A stretch of 64,000 nt of DNA from Boseongicola sp. SB0665_bin_10. GTDB taxonomy: Bacteria; Pseudomonadota; Alphaproteobacteria; Rhodobacterales; Rhodobacteraceae. Under the pieces are notes generated by a model that was given only the letters and a program-made list of their open reading frames with translations, had not been told where the DNA came from and did no database searches. Shown here piece by piece: positions 17,317 to 27,533 of the stretch. The DNA is taken from contig VXSG01000099.1 in NCBI GenBank assembly GCA_009838075.1, forward strand, positions 31,787-95,786, given 5' to 3'. The position numbers were made by a program, and so were the translations under genes. Position 1 is the first letter of the stretch. Each line of letters opens with the position of its first letter.

Positions 17317-18075
17317 TCAGTCCTCGTCTTCGGTCGCGCTGTCATCGCCGGCGTTGTCGGGCAGGTTGAAGAAGCTGTCGGCGTCAGGCACGTCCGAATC
17401 CCTGGCATCCTTGTCCGGCTTCTCGGAAAGCGTGAAAGTCTCCAGCCCGGAGATCGCCGTGGGAATTCTCGGTTCCGGATCGGCGTCCAGAGACTGCTCC
17501 GTGGAGACGAGCTTGCGACGCTCCTCGTCCGACATCACCTCGCCCTCGCTGGCTTTCTTGGCCGCCGCCTTGTGCACGGCGGCATCGAGCTCGGATTGCT
17601 TGCAGAGCCCGAGTGCCACGGGGTCGATTGGTTGGATGTTCGAGATGTTCCAGTGGCTTCGATCGCGAATCGACTGGATCGTGGGCTTGGTGGTTCCCAC
17701 CAGCTTCGATATCTGTCCGTCCGAAAGCTCGGGATGGAACTTCACCAACCACAGGATCGCCGCCGGACGGTCCTGCCGCTTGGACAGTGGCGTGTAGCGT
17801 GGTCCCCGGCGCTTTTCCTCGCCGACGGCCGCTGGATTGAACTTGAGCTGCAGCTTGTGCAGCGGGTCCTTTTCGGCGGCGTCAATTTCTTCCTGGGTCA
17901 ACTGGTTGTTTGCGATCGGGTCGAATCCCTTGACTCCGGTCGCCACGTCACCGTCGGCAATGCCCTGCACTTCCAGTTCGTGCAGCCCGCAGAAATCCGC
18001 GATCTGCTTGAACGTGATCGTTGTGTTGTCCGCCAGCCAGACCGCAGTCGCCTTGGCCATGATCGGTTTGTTCAT
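17317..18075 (-). CDS. trcR: DUF1013 / cell-cycle regulator TrcR family
   Basis: 252 residues from ATG 18075, which has a CAGGAGATTTGCAG Shine-Dalgarno. The N-terminal KPIMAKATAVWLADNTTITF and FCGLHELEVQGIADG, then the central helix-turn-helix-like SDGQISKLVGTTKPTIQSI, are hallmarks of this alphaproteobacterial family. The acidic C-terminal tail is low-complexity. Members are annotated as TrcR, a transcription regulator linked to the cell cycle; that role comes from the family, not from this sequence. It is convergent with recR, 38 bp apart. Confidence 0.85.
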   Translation of the reverse strand: MNKPIMAKATAVWLADNTTITFKQIADFCGLHELEVQGIADGDVATGVKGFDPIANNQLTQEEIDAAEKDPLHKLQLKFNPAAVGEEKRRGPRYTPLSKRQDRPAAILWLVKFHPELSDGQISKLVGTTKPTIQSIRDRSHWNISNIQPIDPVALGLCKQSELDAAVHKAAAKKASEGEVMSDEERRKLVSTEQSLDADPEPRIPTAISGLETFTLSEKPDKDARDSDVPDADSFFNLPDNAGDDSATEDED

Positions 18076-18378
18076 CTGCAAATCTCCTGACAAGTCCTGT
18101 CCGCGCCGGAAGGTCGGCTGGTCCGGTCGGACCCACTCCTCTAGTTCGGAGATTGGCACGTCATATAGACCCACGAGTTGCGGGAGAAAAGAGGCAATCC
18201 CTGTCTTGACCGCTCCCCGACTCGCTGCGGACGGAAGGTCCCGCCGCCACGATCCGGTGCGGACGCGCCCGGCATCACGCAACGGCCGCAATCGCACCCT
18301 GGCGCCATCAAAGGGAGACATGCAGCGAGCCGGCCCGGAATCTCGCCTCGCAACGGGCAAGCTTGCGCGTGCGGTGAA
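18076..18378. other. short gene-free interval upstream of trcR
   Basis: About 300 bp between the trcR start and the end of the COQ9-like gene. The frames are not protein-like. It should contain the trcR promoter; no other element seen. Confidence 0.4.
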
Positions 18379-19068
18379 CTAGGCGTCGGATTCCCAACGC
18401 CCGGGCAGGCCAGGGTCTTCCTGGCCGTTCGGGGCGAGGAACCGCCCGAACAGCGCGGCCTGCGCGTCCATGAACGGCCTCGTGAACGGATTCTGTCTCA
18501 GCTTGCCCTTCAGCGACTCGATCTGCATGACGTCGTCGATCCTGCGATCTATGAATGCGTTCGTTGCCGCGTGATCCGGGCTTTCGTCGCCCAACCAGTA
18601 GAGCAACGTCGATCCAAATACCCCGGAGAGCGTGGCACGCTTCGTGTACCAGTTGCCATCGCGCGACGTGTCGCCGAGCGCATTCCAGATCATGTCGGAA
18701 GTTCCCCAAACCAGCTTCGCACCTTCGGGCGCATGGATTGGCACGGAAAGGAATGCTGCCGTGCGTCGCGCCACCTGCTGGTCCGGCATCGCGTCCAGCC
18801 TGACTTTCAGGGCCTTGGCGACCCTGTCGCGAAACCTGAACGATGCCAGGTCGGCATTTGCGAGGCGCTCCTTCATCTCGCTGTCGCCCCTTCGGTGAAG
18901 CGCCGCCACAAGGTCGATCGCACCCCGTGGCGCGAGTTCCCTTGCGTCCGTTTCGCTCAGCCCGGCATCTGCCGCCGCAGCCGCCATGGTGGCTGCGGAC
19001 CAGCCATCGAACGCAACATGCCTCAGGGCGGCATCCAGCAGTGCATCCAGATCGGGCGTTCTTGCCAT
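18379..19068 (-). CDS. COQ9 family protein
   Basis: 229 residues from ATG 19068, which has GGAGAAGCTG upstream. The helical TetR-like fold starts [19 protein letters not shown], and the family core [20 protein letters not shown] followed by [17 protein letters not shown] is very clear. COQ9 proteins bind lipids and assist the hydroxylase step of ubiquinone synthesis in mitochondria and alphaproteobacteria. It is divergent from rpsU, a common arrangement in this class. Confidence 0.9.
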   Translation of the reverse strand: MARTPDLDALLDAALRHVAFDGWSAATMAAAAADAGLSETDARELAPRGAIDLVAALHRRGDSEMKERLANADLASFRFRDRVAKALKVRLDAMPDQQVARRTAAFLSVPIHAPEGAKLVWGTSDMIWNALGDTSRDGNWYTKRATLSGVFGSTLLYWLGDESPDHAATNAFIDRRIDDVMQIESLKGKLRQNPFTRPFMDAQAALFGRFLAPNGQEDPGLPGRWESDA

Positions 19069-19174
19069 CAGCTTCTCCGTCATCTGCCTGTGGACATGCG
19101 CCGTGGCCTTTGCTATTGGGACCATCTCTTGCAGATTCTGCACAAATCTAACTCGGAAAGGCGGTAAAGGCCAC

Positions 19175-19381
19175 ATGCAGGTCAGCGTTCGCGACAACAA
19201 TGTAGATCAGGCGCTCCGTGCGCTGAAAAAGAAACTGCAGCGTGAAGGCGTCTTCCGCGAGATGAAACTTCGCCAGCATTTCGAGAAGCCCAGCGAAAAG
19301 CGCGCGCGCGAAAGGGCGGAAGCCATACGGCGCTTCCGCAAGCTGGCACGCAAGAAAGCCCAGCGCGAAGGGCTCCTGTGA
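19175..19381 (+). CDS. rpsU: 30S ribosomal protein S21
   Basis: 68 residues, very basic: [20 protein letters not shown], then [20 protein letters not shown]. This is a normal S21 with the Arg/Lys-rich helical tail that contacts 16S rRNA near the anti-Shine-Dalgarno. An AAAGG lies just before the start. Monocistronic, followed by a strong hairpin. Confidence 0.97.
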   Translation: MQVSVRDNNVDQALRALKKKLQREGVFREMKLRQHFEKPSEKRARERAEAIRRFRKLARKKAQREGLL

Positions 19382-19420
19382 ATCCAGGCACGGCGCTGCC
19401 AGGCACCGCCCCGCATGAAA

Positions 19421-19440
19421 GGCCCGGGCAATCCCGGGCC
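19421..19440 (+). terminator. hairpin after rpsU
   Basis: GGCCCGGG (19421-19428), loop CAAT, CCCGGGCC (19433-19440): a perfect 8-bp G+C stem 40 bp after the rpsU stop. It has no T-run, as is common in G+C-rich alphaproteobacteria. Confidence 0.65.
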
Positions 19441-19616
19441 GCCGGGTGAACGGCCGCATCCCGACGCGCGTTCAAGAGCTTCAACGTCCTTCCGGCGACG
19501 GGAGTCGACGGTTTTCGGCGCGCGACATCACTGCCCGCCCGAGACGTCCTGAAGTCGGGTTCGCGCCGTTCCGAATGCGAGAGCAGCGCCCGGATCCGCC
19601 GCCAGGTCGCGTATCG

Positions 19617-20078
19617 TCACACAGGCAACGCAGTGGTCTGTCGCACCGTCCTCAAGGCAAATGACGAATGAATCTGCGCCACGCCCGGCAGCCGCGCAAG
19701 CTTGCCGCGGTGAATGCGCGCAAAGTCCTCCGTATCCTGCGCCACAACCTTCAGGAGATAGTCCGCCGTGCCTGCCATGAGGTGGCACTCAAGGACGTCC
19801 GGAATGCGCGCCACTTCCCGCTCAAAGGCGTCGAGCACCTCGTCCGACTGGCCGGACAGGGTGATCTCGACAAACACGACCGTCGGACGGTCGAGCTTCT
19901 TCGGATCGAGAAGCGCAACGTAGTCGCGGATGATCCCGGAACGCTCCAACCTTTGCACGCGCCTATGACAGGCCGACGCCGACAGGTGAATCTCGTCCGC
20001 AAGTTCGGCATTCGAAATGCGACCCCGTCGCTGCAATACGGACAGGATTCGGGCATCTGTGGCGTCAATCGTGCTCAT
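19617..20078 (-). CDS. Lrp/AsnC family transcriptional regulator
   Basis: 153 residues with an N-terminal helix-turn-helix (DATDARILSVLQRRGRISNAELADE, recognition helix LSASACHRRVQRLE) and a C-terminal RAM/AsnC effector domain (ECHLMAGTADYLLKVVAQDT). Start 20078 has CGGAGAA upstream. These regulators form octamers or higher assemblies and respond to amino acids. No metabolic partner gene is adjacent, so the regulon is unknown; pheT downstream is unlikely to be part of the same unit. Confidence 0.9.
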   Translation of the reverse strand: MSTIDATDARILSVLQRRGRISNAELADEIHLSASACHRRVQRLERSGIIRDYVALLDPKKLDRPTVVFVEITLSGQSDEVLDAFEREVARIPDVLECHLMAGTADYLLKVVAQDTEDFARIHRGKLARLPGVAQIHSSFALRTVRQTTALPV

Positions 20079-20241
20079 GGCGCAATTCTCCGGCGTGGAT
20101 TGCGGGCGATTCCGAACATTCTGCCATGATTCGCGAAGTACATCAGGCGCCATTGAGCAAGCCGGCTGGAGACGCCGGCGGCCCTGCTTGTTCGGACGAT
20201 TGCGGACAGCGCGCCATCATCGGCGAAAGCCGCCCTTCCCT

Positions 20242-22638
20242 CTATGTCCGCAACACGCCACCCGTGGCTTTCGAGACCTTCTCGACAATCGCCTTGCCGA
20301 CCGCGTCAATCTGCCCGTCGGTCAAGGTCTGTTCTCTCGGCTGCAGCCGCACGGTGATGGCCAGCGACTTCTTGCCGTCGCCAAGGCTCCCGCCGACGAA
20401 CTCGTCGAAGACCCTCACGTCTTCGATCAAGGACTTGTCCGCGCCTGCGGCGGCGTTCACGACATTGACCGCCTCGACGTCCTTGTCCAGCACGAAGGCA
20501 AAGTCGCGCTCGACCGCCTGGAGGTCGCTGATCTGCAAGGCGGTGCGCGTGCCGCCCTTTGCGCGCGGCTCCGGCACGGCCGAGAGATGGATTGCGAATC
20601 CGACCGCCGGCCCCTTGACGTCCAGCAGGCGCAGCACCCTGGGATGCAGCTCGCCAAAGGCCGCCAGGGTGATCTTCGGTCCGAGCGCGATCTTCGCCGA
20701 ACGAACCGGATGCCACCACTTGTTGGTGCCTCGCGCGACCTGCATGCGCGCGGGCGCTCCGGCGGCGGCAAGAATCGCCTCTGCATCGGCGCGCGCGTCA
20801 AAGACGTCCACCTCCCGGACCTCGCCATGCGGATCTTTCGGTCCGGTTGCGCCGACTCGAATTCCCGCGATCATGATCTCGAACTCATCCGGCTCGCCGC
20901 CATGGAAAACCGCGCCGACCTCGAAGAGAGCCAGATCGGCGAAGCCTCGGGCCAGGTTGCGTGCGGCCGCCTGCAGCAGCCCCGGAAAGAGCGATGGCCG
21001 CATCTGGGTCATTTCGGACGATATGGGATTTGCGACGCGACGCGCCTCGCCGCCGCCGCCGAACAGCGCGGCCGAGGCATCGTCGATGAAGCTGTATGTC
21101 ACGCATTCGCTGTAGCCGAGAGCCGCCGCCATCCGTCGCGAAGCCTGCTCGCGCCTCTGGAGCGGAGTCAGGACAGGCGCCGGGACGCCGGGCATCGCCC
21201 TCGGCATCGGCCTCGGCTCAAGTTTCGTGAGCGACGCCATTCGCGCCACCTCCTCGACCAGGTCCGCTTCGCCCCGCACGTCGTGACGCCACGACGGCGG
21301 AGTCGCCATGTCACCATCGATCGCGAAGCCAAGCGCTTCCAGCGTTGCCCGCTGGTCCTTGGCCGGAATGTCCATGCCGACGAGCGAAGAGCAGCGGGCA
21401 GTGTCCAGGCGATAGGCGCGGGTCGTGTCAGGCACGGCGCCGGCCTCGACGACGCGAGACGCCTCGCCACCGCAAAGCTCCAGGATCATCGACGTGGCCG
21501 CCTCCAGACCCGGCAACGTGAACTCTGGATCCACACCCCTTTCAAATCGGTACCTGGCATCGGAGCTGATCTTCAGCTTGCGCCCCGTATGCGCGATCGT
21601 CACCGGATCCCAGTAGGCGCTTTCGACGAAGACGTTGACGGTCTCCCCGGTCACGCCGGTTGCTGCGCCACCCATGACGCCGGCAATGCTTTCTGGCCCC
21701 CGCTCATCGGCGATGATCATCATGCCCCTTTCGAAGGCGTAGCTCTTCTGGTCCAGCGCGAGGATCCGCTCGCCGCCCTCCGCCCGATGTACACGGAGGT
21801 TCCCCGTGACCTTGTCGGCATCGAAGACATGGAGCGGCCGGTTGCGGTCGTAGGTGAAGAAGTTCGTGACATCAACCAGCGCCGAGATCGGGCGCAGTCC
21901 GATGGCCTGCAGCCTTTGCTGCAGCCATGCCGGTGAAGGTCCGTTCCGCACGCCCCGGATCACCCGGCCGGCAAAGTAGGGATTCCCGTCGATCGTGTCC
22001 TTGTCGATGGAGACTTCGATCGGTGACCCAAACGTGCCGGGCACCGGCGCAATCGGTCTTTCGATCCTTGTTCCCAGGCCGCGGGCCGCCAAGTCGCGGG
22101 CAATTCCCTCGACACCCAATGCGTCCTGGCGGTTGGGCGTGATGGCTATCTCGATCACCGGATCGACCCTTGACGGGTCGTTCGCCGCCAACCAGTCGAC
22201 GAAGCGGTCTCCAACCTTGCCCGAAGGCAACTCGATGATCCCGTCATGCTCGTCGGAAAGTTCCATCTCGCGCTCCGAGCACATCATGCCGTGGCTCTCC
22301 ACGCCCCTGATCTTCCCGACCTGGATGGTCGTGTCGATGCCCGGAACGTAGGTGCCTGCATGCGCGACGACGACCGTGATCCCGTCGCGTGCATTGGGCG
22401 CGCCACAAATGATCTGCCTGACGCCCAGGTCGGTCTCGACGTCGCAGACGCGCAGCCTGTCGGCGTCGGGATGCCTTTCGGCCTTCAAGACCCTGCCAAG
22501 CGTGAACGCGTGCAGCCGGTCCGCAGGATTCACGATCTCCTCCACCTCAAGGCCGATGTCGGTCAGGGCTTCCGCGATCTCGTCAACCGTAGCGTTGGTT
22601 TCCAGGTGCTCCTTCAGCCAGGCAATCGTGAATCTCAT
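20242..22638 (-). CDS. pheT: phenylalanine--tRNA ligase beta subunit
   Basis: 798 residues, full length. The domains in order are MRFTIAWLKEHLETNATVDE, a tRNA-binding OB domain (about residues 39-150, QIICGAPNARDGITVVVAHAG), the B3/4 editing domain (about 210-380), the B5 domain (about 400-470), the core (about 480-690), and the anticodon-binding FDX-ACB domain at the end (ERDFAFVLDKDVEAVNVVNA). It pairs with PheS as an alpha2-beta2 enzyme. The gene follows pheS after 139 bp that hold no gene. Confidence 0.97.
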   Translation of the reverse strand: MRFTIAWLKEHLETNATVDEIAEALTDIGLEVEEIVNPADRLHAFTLGRVLKAERHPDADRLRVCDVETDLGVRQIICGAPNARDGITVVVAHAGTYVPGIDTTIQVGKIRGVESHGMMCSEREMELSDEHDGIIELPSGKVGDRFVDWLAANDPSRVDPVIEIAITPNRQDALGVEGIARDLAARGLGTRIERPIAPVPGTFGSPIEVSIDKDTIDGNPYFAGRVIRGVRNGPSPAWLQQRLQAIGLRPISALVDVTNFFTYDRNRPLHVFDADKVTGNLRVHRAEGGERILALDQKSYAFERGMMIIADERGPESIAGVMGGAATGVTGETVNVFVESAYWDPVTIAHTGRKLKISSDARYRFERGVDPEFTLPGLEAATSMILELCGGEASRVVEAGAVPDTTRAYRLDTARCSSLVGMDIPAKDQRATLEALGFAIDGDMATPPSWRHDVRGEADLVEEVARMASLTKLEPRPMPRAMPGVPAPVLTPLQRREQASRRMAAALGYSECVTYSFIDDASAALFGGGGEARRVANPISSEMTQMRPSLFPGLLQAAARNLARGFADLALFEVGAVFHGGEPDEFEIMIAGIRVGATGPKDPHGEVREVDVFDARADAEAILAAAGAPARMQVARGTNKWWHPVRSAKIALGPKITLAAFGELHPRVLRLLDVKGPAVGFAIHLSAVPEPRAKGGTRTALQISDLQAVERDFAFVLDKDVEAVNVVNAAAGADKSLIEDVRVFDEFVGGSLGDGKKSLAITVRLQPREQTLTDGQIDAVGKAIVEKVSKATGGVLRT

Positions 22639-22777
22639 CGCGTTTCCCCCGAGGGAATGATGCCGTTTCTTCCGGACGTCGGCGCACCCGCGTCTTCATT
22701 CGCTCCGGCCAAGGCCAGCCGCCACGGATGACGCCTGGCCTGCACCAGGTCCGGCAACGCGCGCGGCGCGCCAGGCA

Positions 22778-23845
22778 TCACTGCAACCCTCCGTGCAGCG
22801 TCGGCACGTCAAGCGGGGCGAAGCCGTAATGCCTCAGCCACCTCAGATCCGAATCAAAGAAGGCCCGAAGGTCCGGAATGCCGTATTTCAGCATCGCCAG
22901 ACGATCGATTCCGATTCCGAACGCGAAGCCCTGCCACTTGGAGGAATCTATTCCACCCGCTTCCAGCACCTTGGGGTGTACCATTCCGGAGCCCAGGACC
23001 TCCAGCCAGCCGTCGCCCTGACCCACTTTCACGGTCCCGCCCTCCCAGGAGCACTGGATATCGACTTCCGCCGAAGGTTCCGTGAAGGGAAAGTGCGAGG
23101 CACGGAAGCGGGTCTTCACGGTCGTGCCGAAAAAGGCCGAGAAAAACTCCTCGAGCACCCATTTCAGGTTGGCCATCGAAATGTCGCGATCAATCGCTAT
23201 TCCCTCGACCTGATGGAACATTGGCGTGTGCGTCTGGTCATAGTCGGCCCTGTAGACCCGCCCCGGACAGATAACGCGAAGAGGCGCCCCGCGCTCCTGC
23301 ATCGCGCGAATCTGGACTGGCGAGGTATGCGTCCTGAGGACATGCGGCGGCCGGTTGTCACCCTCTGCCTGCGCCATGTAGAACGTGTCCATCTCGGTCC
23401 GGGCCGGATGGTGATCGGGAATGTTGAGCGCATCGAAGTTGTACCAGTCGCTTTCGATCTGCGGACCTTCCGCAACGGCAAATCCCATGTCGGCGAGGAC
23501 GGCCGTCACCTCCTCGGTCACCTGGCTGACAGGGTGGACGCTTCCGCGCGCGCGCCGACGCCCGGGCAAGGTAACGTCAAGCCACTCCTCCTTGAGACGC
23601 GCATCAAGGGCAGCGTCTTCCAGTGCAGCCTTCTTTGCCGCGATCGCCGCGTTGATCTCGTCCTTCAACCCGTTGAGCGCCGGTCCCGCGACCTGCCTCT
23701 CCTCGGGGGTCATGCCGCCAAGTTCGCGCATCCTGAGCGATACCTCGCCCTTCTTGCCGAGAGCGGCAACGCGCAACCTTTCAAGCGCAACCTCGTCGGC
23801 CGCGCCGGCGATTTCGCCAAGGTATCTTGTTCTCAGATCGTCCAT
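22778..23845 (-). CDS. pheS: phenylalanine--tRNA ligase alpha subunit
   Basis: 355 residues. An N-terminal coiled-coil arm ([35 protein letters not shown]) precedes the class II catalytic core. Motif 2 lies around [20 protein letters not shown] and motif 3 is [15 protein letters not shown]. It charges tRNA-Phe with phenylalanine together with PheT. It lies downstream of rpmI-rplT in the usual ribosomal/translation cluster order, 117 bp after rplT. Confidence 0.97.
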   Translation of the reverse strand: MDDLRTRYLGEIAGAADEVALERLRVAALGKKGEVSLRMRELGGMTPEERQVAGPALNGLKDEINAAIAAKKAALEDAALDARLKEEWLDVTLPGRRRARGSVHPVSQVTEEVTAVLADMGFAVAEGPQIESDWYNFDALNIPDHHPARTEMDTFYMAQAEGDNRPPHVLRTHTSPVQIRAMQERGAPLRVICPGRVYRADYDQTHTPMFHQVEGIAIDRDISMANLKWVLEEFFSAFFGTTVKTRFRASHFPFTEPSAEVDIQCSWEGGTVKVGQGDGWLEVLGSGMVHPKVLEAGGIDSSKWQGFAFGIGIDRLAMLKYGIPDLRAFFDSDLRWLRHYGFAPLDVPTLHGGLQ

Positions 23846-23962
23846 CCGGACCCTCTTGATCCATGCCCCGCCCTGCTAGCCGTCGAAACCCTTGAAGACA
23901 AGAAGCCGCGCGACCCTGCAAAGGTCCGCAGCCTCACTTGTAACTGACCCTGAACGGAGCGC

Positions 23963-24325
23963 TTACGCGATTGCGGCCTTCGCCTTTTTCACGATGGCCT
24001 CAAACGCCTCCGGTTCGTGCACGGCGAGGTCGGCCAGGACCTTTCGGTCCACTTCTATGCCTGCCCGGGAAAGACCGTGGATGAAGCGTGAATAGGTCAA
24101 TGACCCGTCATGGGCCCGAACGGCGGCGTTGATCCTCTGGATCCAGAGCGCACGAAAGTTCCGCTTGCGGGCCTTTCGGTCACGGGTCGCGTACTCGTTG
24201 GCCCTGTCGACGGCCTGCCGGGCGGCCTTGAACGTGTTCTTGCGGCGACCATAGTAGCCCTTCGCGGCACTGATCACCTTCTTGTGGCGGGCGTGGGTGG
24301 TCGTACCCCCTCTTACACGTGACAT
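23963..24325 (-). CDS. rplT: 50S ribosomal protein L20
   Basis: 120 residues, full length: [20 protein letters not shown], then [19 protein letters not shown] and [20 protein letters not shown]. The long basic N-terminal extension penetrates 23S rRNA. It follows rpmI after 12 bp, so the two are one operon. infC is not adjacent. Confidence 0.98.
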   Translation of the reverse strand: MSRVRGGTTTHARHKKVISAAKGYYGRRKNTFKAARQAVDRANEYATRDRKARKRNFRALWIQRINAAVRAHDGSLTYSRFIHGLSRAGIEVDRKVLADLAVHEPEAFEAIVKKAKAAIA

Positions 24326-24337
24326 GTCTGCGTCTCC

Positions 24338-24538
24338 TCAGCGGTCGTAGGGCATGTAGCGCCTGGCAAGCCTTTGGTCAGGCCCGCTCATCACGGTCGT
24401 GCCGCGTGCATTGCGAATGAACTTGTTTGTCCGCTTGATCATGCCGTGGCGCTTTCCGGCCTGGGCGCTGATCACCTTTCCTGAGGCAGACACCTTGAAG
24501 CGCTTCTTCGCGCTCGACTTGGTCTTCATCTTGGGCAT
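24338..24538 (-). CDS. rpmI: 50S ribosomal protein L35
   Basis: 66 residues, typical: [20 protein letters not shown], then [23 protein letters not shown] 24538 has GGAGATGGAA upstream; a longer frame upstream is not used. First gene of rpmI-rplT, with pheST further downstream. The 256 bp between pyk and this gene should hold the promoter. Confidence 0.97.
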   Translation of the reverse strand: MPKMKTKSSAKKRFKVSASGKVISAQAGKRHGMIKRTNKFIRNARGTTVMSGPDQRLARRYMPYDR

Positions 24539-24794
24539 TTCCATCTCCTGTCGACAGACGGTTCGAGGCACGCTCGGCATGCCGCCTTGGCCGGCGCGCC
24601 CACTGAGGCGTGCCGCATACAGGCCGTCCCTTGCGCTGGCAAGAGGGAAAGTGCACCTGCCCCGCGTGTTCAAGCGGCGCGAGACGCATGCGCTGCACGG
24701 CATCTTGCAGTCGACAGTCCGTCGCCATGCCGGGCAACCCCGTCAGTCCGATGGCTTTCGCCGAGGCCAGCGACCCCGGTCGCCGCACCGGTCC

Positions 24795-26240
24795 TCAATC
24801 GGGGTCCGCGGGAATGATCTTGCGTTCGTCGCAGGACGAAACGCGCAAGATGTTCGTGGTGCCCGGCTTTCCAAACGGGACACCGGCGGTCACGACGAGA
24901 AAGTCGTCCGGCGAAGCGAACCCCTCCGCTATGGAGGCCCGTGCCGAGTTTATGACGGCAGTCTTGAACCGATCCACCTCGCTGGCATGGGAGCAGTGCA
25001 GACCCCAAGACAGGCAGAGTCGCCTTGCCGTCCGGATTCGGGATGTCATGGCAATGATCGGAACATGGGGCCGTTCGCGCGCCACCAGCAGCGCGGTCGT
25101 CCCGGATTCCGAGTAGCTGCAGATCACCTTGATGTCTGCGGTTTCCGCAATTTCCCGCGCAGCCGAGACGATTCCGTCCGCGACGGACTGCTTGGGACCC
25201 CCCCTGCTGGCATCGACGACATCGCGATACGTGGGATCGCTCTCGACCTCGATCGCGACGTTGTTCATCGTCGATACCGCCTCGACCGGATAGGACCCGA
25301 CCGCGCTCTCGGCCGAAAGCATCACCGCATCGGCGCCTTCGTAAATCGCGGCGGCAACGTCGGACACTTCGGCGCGCGTCGGCATTGGGCTCTCGATCAT
25401 CGATTCAAGCATCTGCGTTGCCACGATCACGGGCTTCGCTGCCATCCGGCACTTGCGCACCAGGCGCTTCTGGATGGGCGGCACGTTCTGGACCGGCAAT
25501 TCCACGCCGAGGTCGCCCCTGGCGACCATGATTCCGTCCGACGCTTCAAGAATGGCATTGAAATTGCGCACGGCTGCCGGCTTCTCGACCTTTGTCATCA
25601 GCGCCGCGCGGCCGCGCGCAAGCTCGCGCGCCTCGTAGACATCTTCGGCGCGCTGGACGAAGGACAGGGCCAGCCAGTCGACACCAAGCTCGCACACGAA
25701 TTCCAGGTCCGACCTGTCCTTCTCCGACAGCGCCGCGAGCGGCAGCAGAACGTCCGGGACATTGACACCCTTCCGGTCCGAAACCGTGCCGCCGACCAGG
25801 ACGGTGCAATCCGCGAAATCGGGACCATGCGCCTCGACTTTCATGCGGACCTTGCCGTCATTGACAAGCAGCGTTGCATCCTTCTCCACGGCTTCGAAGA
25901 TCTCGCGATGGGGAAGCTGGACCCTGTTTGGCCCGCCCGGCGCGTCCGAGAGGTCGAAACGAAAGTTCTGGCCTTCCTCGACATCGACGGCCCCGTTCGC
26001 AAAGGTGCCCACCCTGAGCTTCGGCCCCTGAAGATCGGCAAGGATCCCGATGGGGCGGCCCGTGTCCTGTTCGACCCTTCGGATGATCTCGTGTCGAGCC
26101 CTGATATGGTCGTGATCTCCGTGACTGGTGTTCAGGCGGAACGTGTCGGCCCCGGCCTCAAACAATTTGCGGATCATGTCGTAGGAACTCGACGCAGGAC
26201 CCAGTGTCGCGACGATCTTGACGTTTCGGAGACGGCGCAT
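24795..26240 (-). CDS. pyk: pyruvate kinase
   Basis: 481 residues from ATG 26240. It makes pyruvate and ATP from phosphoenolpyruvate and ADP. The substrate- and metal-binding core is present: NVKIVATLGPASSS, FRLNTSHGDHDHI, ILADLQGPKLRVG, the signature segment ALMTKVEKPAAVRNF with its catalytic Lys, SDGIMVARGDLGVEL and MLESMIESPMPTRAEVSDVA. The C-terminal regulatory domain (ADIKVICSYSESGTTALLVA) is intact. It is divergent from the N-formylglutamate amidohydrolase gene. Confidence 0.97.
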   Translation of the reverse strand: MRRLRNVKIVATLGPASSSYDMIRKLFEAGADTFRLNTSHGDHDHIRARHEIIRRVEQDTGRPIGILADLQGPKLRVGTFANGAVDVEEGQNFRFDLSDAPGGPNRVQLPHREIFEAVEKDATLLVNDGKVRMKVEAHGPDFADCTVLVGGTVSDRKGVNVPDVLLPLAALSEKDRSDLEFVCELGVDWLALSFVQRAEDVYEARELARGRAALMTKVEKPAAVRNFNAILEASDGIMVARGDLGVELPVQNVPPIQKRLVRKCRMAAKPVIVATQMLESMIESPMPTRAEVSDVAAAIYEGADAVMLSAESAVGSYPVEAVSTMNNVAIEVESDPTYRDVVDASRGGPKQSVADGIVSAAREIAETADIKVICSYSESGTTALLVARERPHVPIIAMTSRIRTARRLCLSWGLHCSHASEVDRFKTAVINSARASIAEGFASPDDFLVVTAGVPFGKPGTTNILRVSSCDERKIIPADPD

Positions 26241-26336
26241 GAGGCATTCCCTCGGTATCGAATGATATTCTCTACTGCCGCAATTGTTAGCGCCTGACAA
26301 CTGGCCAAGGGGCAAATCGGGCGATAGCTTCCCGTC

Positions 26337-27113
26337 ATGCCGTTCATGCCGCAGGAATCATCGGATCTGACCCCCGTCATCGTCGCCGGCGAATCACGGC
26401 CCGCGCGATGGCTGGTACTGTGCGACCACGCATCGAACGCCGTGCCGTCCTGGGTGGCGAACGGCGACCTCGGAATCTCGCGCGACGACATGTCGCGGCA
26501 CATTGCGTATGACGTGGGCGCGTCAGGGCTGGCACTGAAGCTGGCGGAGCGGCTGGATGCGCCCGCGGTCCTGGCCAACTACTCGCGCCTTGTCATCGAT
26601 CCCAACCGGGGCGAACACGACCCGACCCTTGTCATGCGGATCTACGACGGCACCATCATACCGGCCAATCGTGCCGCGGACGAGACCGACATCGAACGGC
26701 GCAAGGAGATGCTCTACCGTCCATATCACCGCACCATCGCAAGGATCGCGGCAAGACGGCCGGACACCGTCATCCTTGCGGTCCATTCGTTCACACCCCA
26801 GTTTCGCGGTCGAAAGCCCCGCCCCTGGCACGTAACGCTTCTGTTTGCCGATGATGACCGCCTTTCGCTCCCCCTGCTGGCAGGGCTGGCCCGTGACAGG
26901 CAGCTGGTCGTCGGCGCAAACCAACCCTACAGCGGCAGGCTTGAGGGGGACACGATTGACAGGCATGCCGTGCAGACAGGGCGACAGAATACCCTTATCG
27001 AGGTGCGCAACGACCTGATCGGCGAGGAGAGCGATCAGGCAGAATGGGCCGACCGCCTTGCCGGAGTCCTTCCAGAGGCACTGCAGGCGGCGGAAACGCG
27101 AGGAGAAGCTTGA
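26337..27113 (+). CDS. N-formylglutamate amidohydrolase family protein
   Basis: 258 residues. The family motifs are WLVLCDHASNAVPS, YSRLVIDPNRGEHDPTLV, YRPYHRTIARIAARR and ILAVHSFTPQFRG; the His and Asp/Glu residues in them bind the catalytic metal. The family hydrolyses N-acyl-glutamate (N-formyl in histidine breakdown). No hut genes are nearby; the closest metabolic neighbours are the D-glutamate genes dat-dgcA-dgcN, convergent on the other side. Its stop overlaps the DUF1244 start (TGATG), so the two are coupled. Confidence 0.85.
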   Translation: MPFMPQESSDLTPVIVAGESRPARWLVLCDHASNAVPSWVANGDLGISRDDMSRHIAYDVGASGLALKLAERLDAPAVLANYSRLVIDPNRGEHDPTLVMRIYDGTIIPANRAADETDIERRKEMLYRPYHRTIARIAARRPDTVILAVHSFTPQFRGRKPRPWHVTLLFADDDRLSLPLLAGLARDRQLVVGANQPYSGRLEGDTIDRHAVQTGRQNTLIEVRNDLIGEESDQAEWADRLAGVLPEALQAAETRGEA

Positions 27114-27436
27114 TGGACGACAGGACCCGCATTGAACTCGAAGCCGCAGCGTTCCGGCGCTTGCGGAAGCACCTGATGGACGACCGCGTTGACGTTCAGA
27201 ACATAGACCTGATGAACCTCGCCGGATTTTGCCGGAACTGCCTTTCGCGCTGGTATCAGGAAGCGGCCGGGGAAAGGGGCATCGAGATTTCGAAGGAGGA
27301 TGCCCGGGAGTCCTTTTACGGCATGCCCTTCGAAGACTGGAAAGCCATGCACCAGACCGAGGCGACGGCAGGACAGGAGGCCGCGTTCGAACGGTCCCGG
27401 AAGCTCCATGATGACCGGAACGGAAGCGGCGGCTGA
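27113..27436 (+). CDS. DUF1244 family protein
   Basis: 107 residues, mostly helical. The family core is AAFRRLRKHLMDDRVDVQNI, MNLAGFCRNCLSRWYQEAA and SKEDARESFYGMPFEDWKAM. The paired cysteines (FCRNC) and the conserved Trp/Tyr residues are present. Known from proteobacteria and with a solved structure for a rhizobial member (SMc04008), but its function is unknown. Start overlaps the upstream stop in TGATG. Confidence 0.85.
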   Translation: MDDRTRIELEAAAFRRLRKHLMDDRVDVQNIDLMNLAGFCRNCLSRWYQEAAGERGIEISKEDARESFYGMPFEDWKAMHQTEATAGQEAAFERSRKLHDDRNGSGG

Positions 27437-27533
27437 GCCGGCAGCCGCCGCCATGCGACCCACAGCCGCTCCGTCCCGCAACGGCAACGGCCGCAGCCGC
27501 GCCGCCCGGATTCAAGGGAGCGCCGCAACAGCG

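Noticed and set aside
20017..21936. 639-codon open frame antisense to pheT
   Set aside because: Low-quality composition and no domains; pheT on the other strand is certain.
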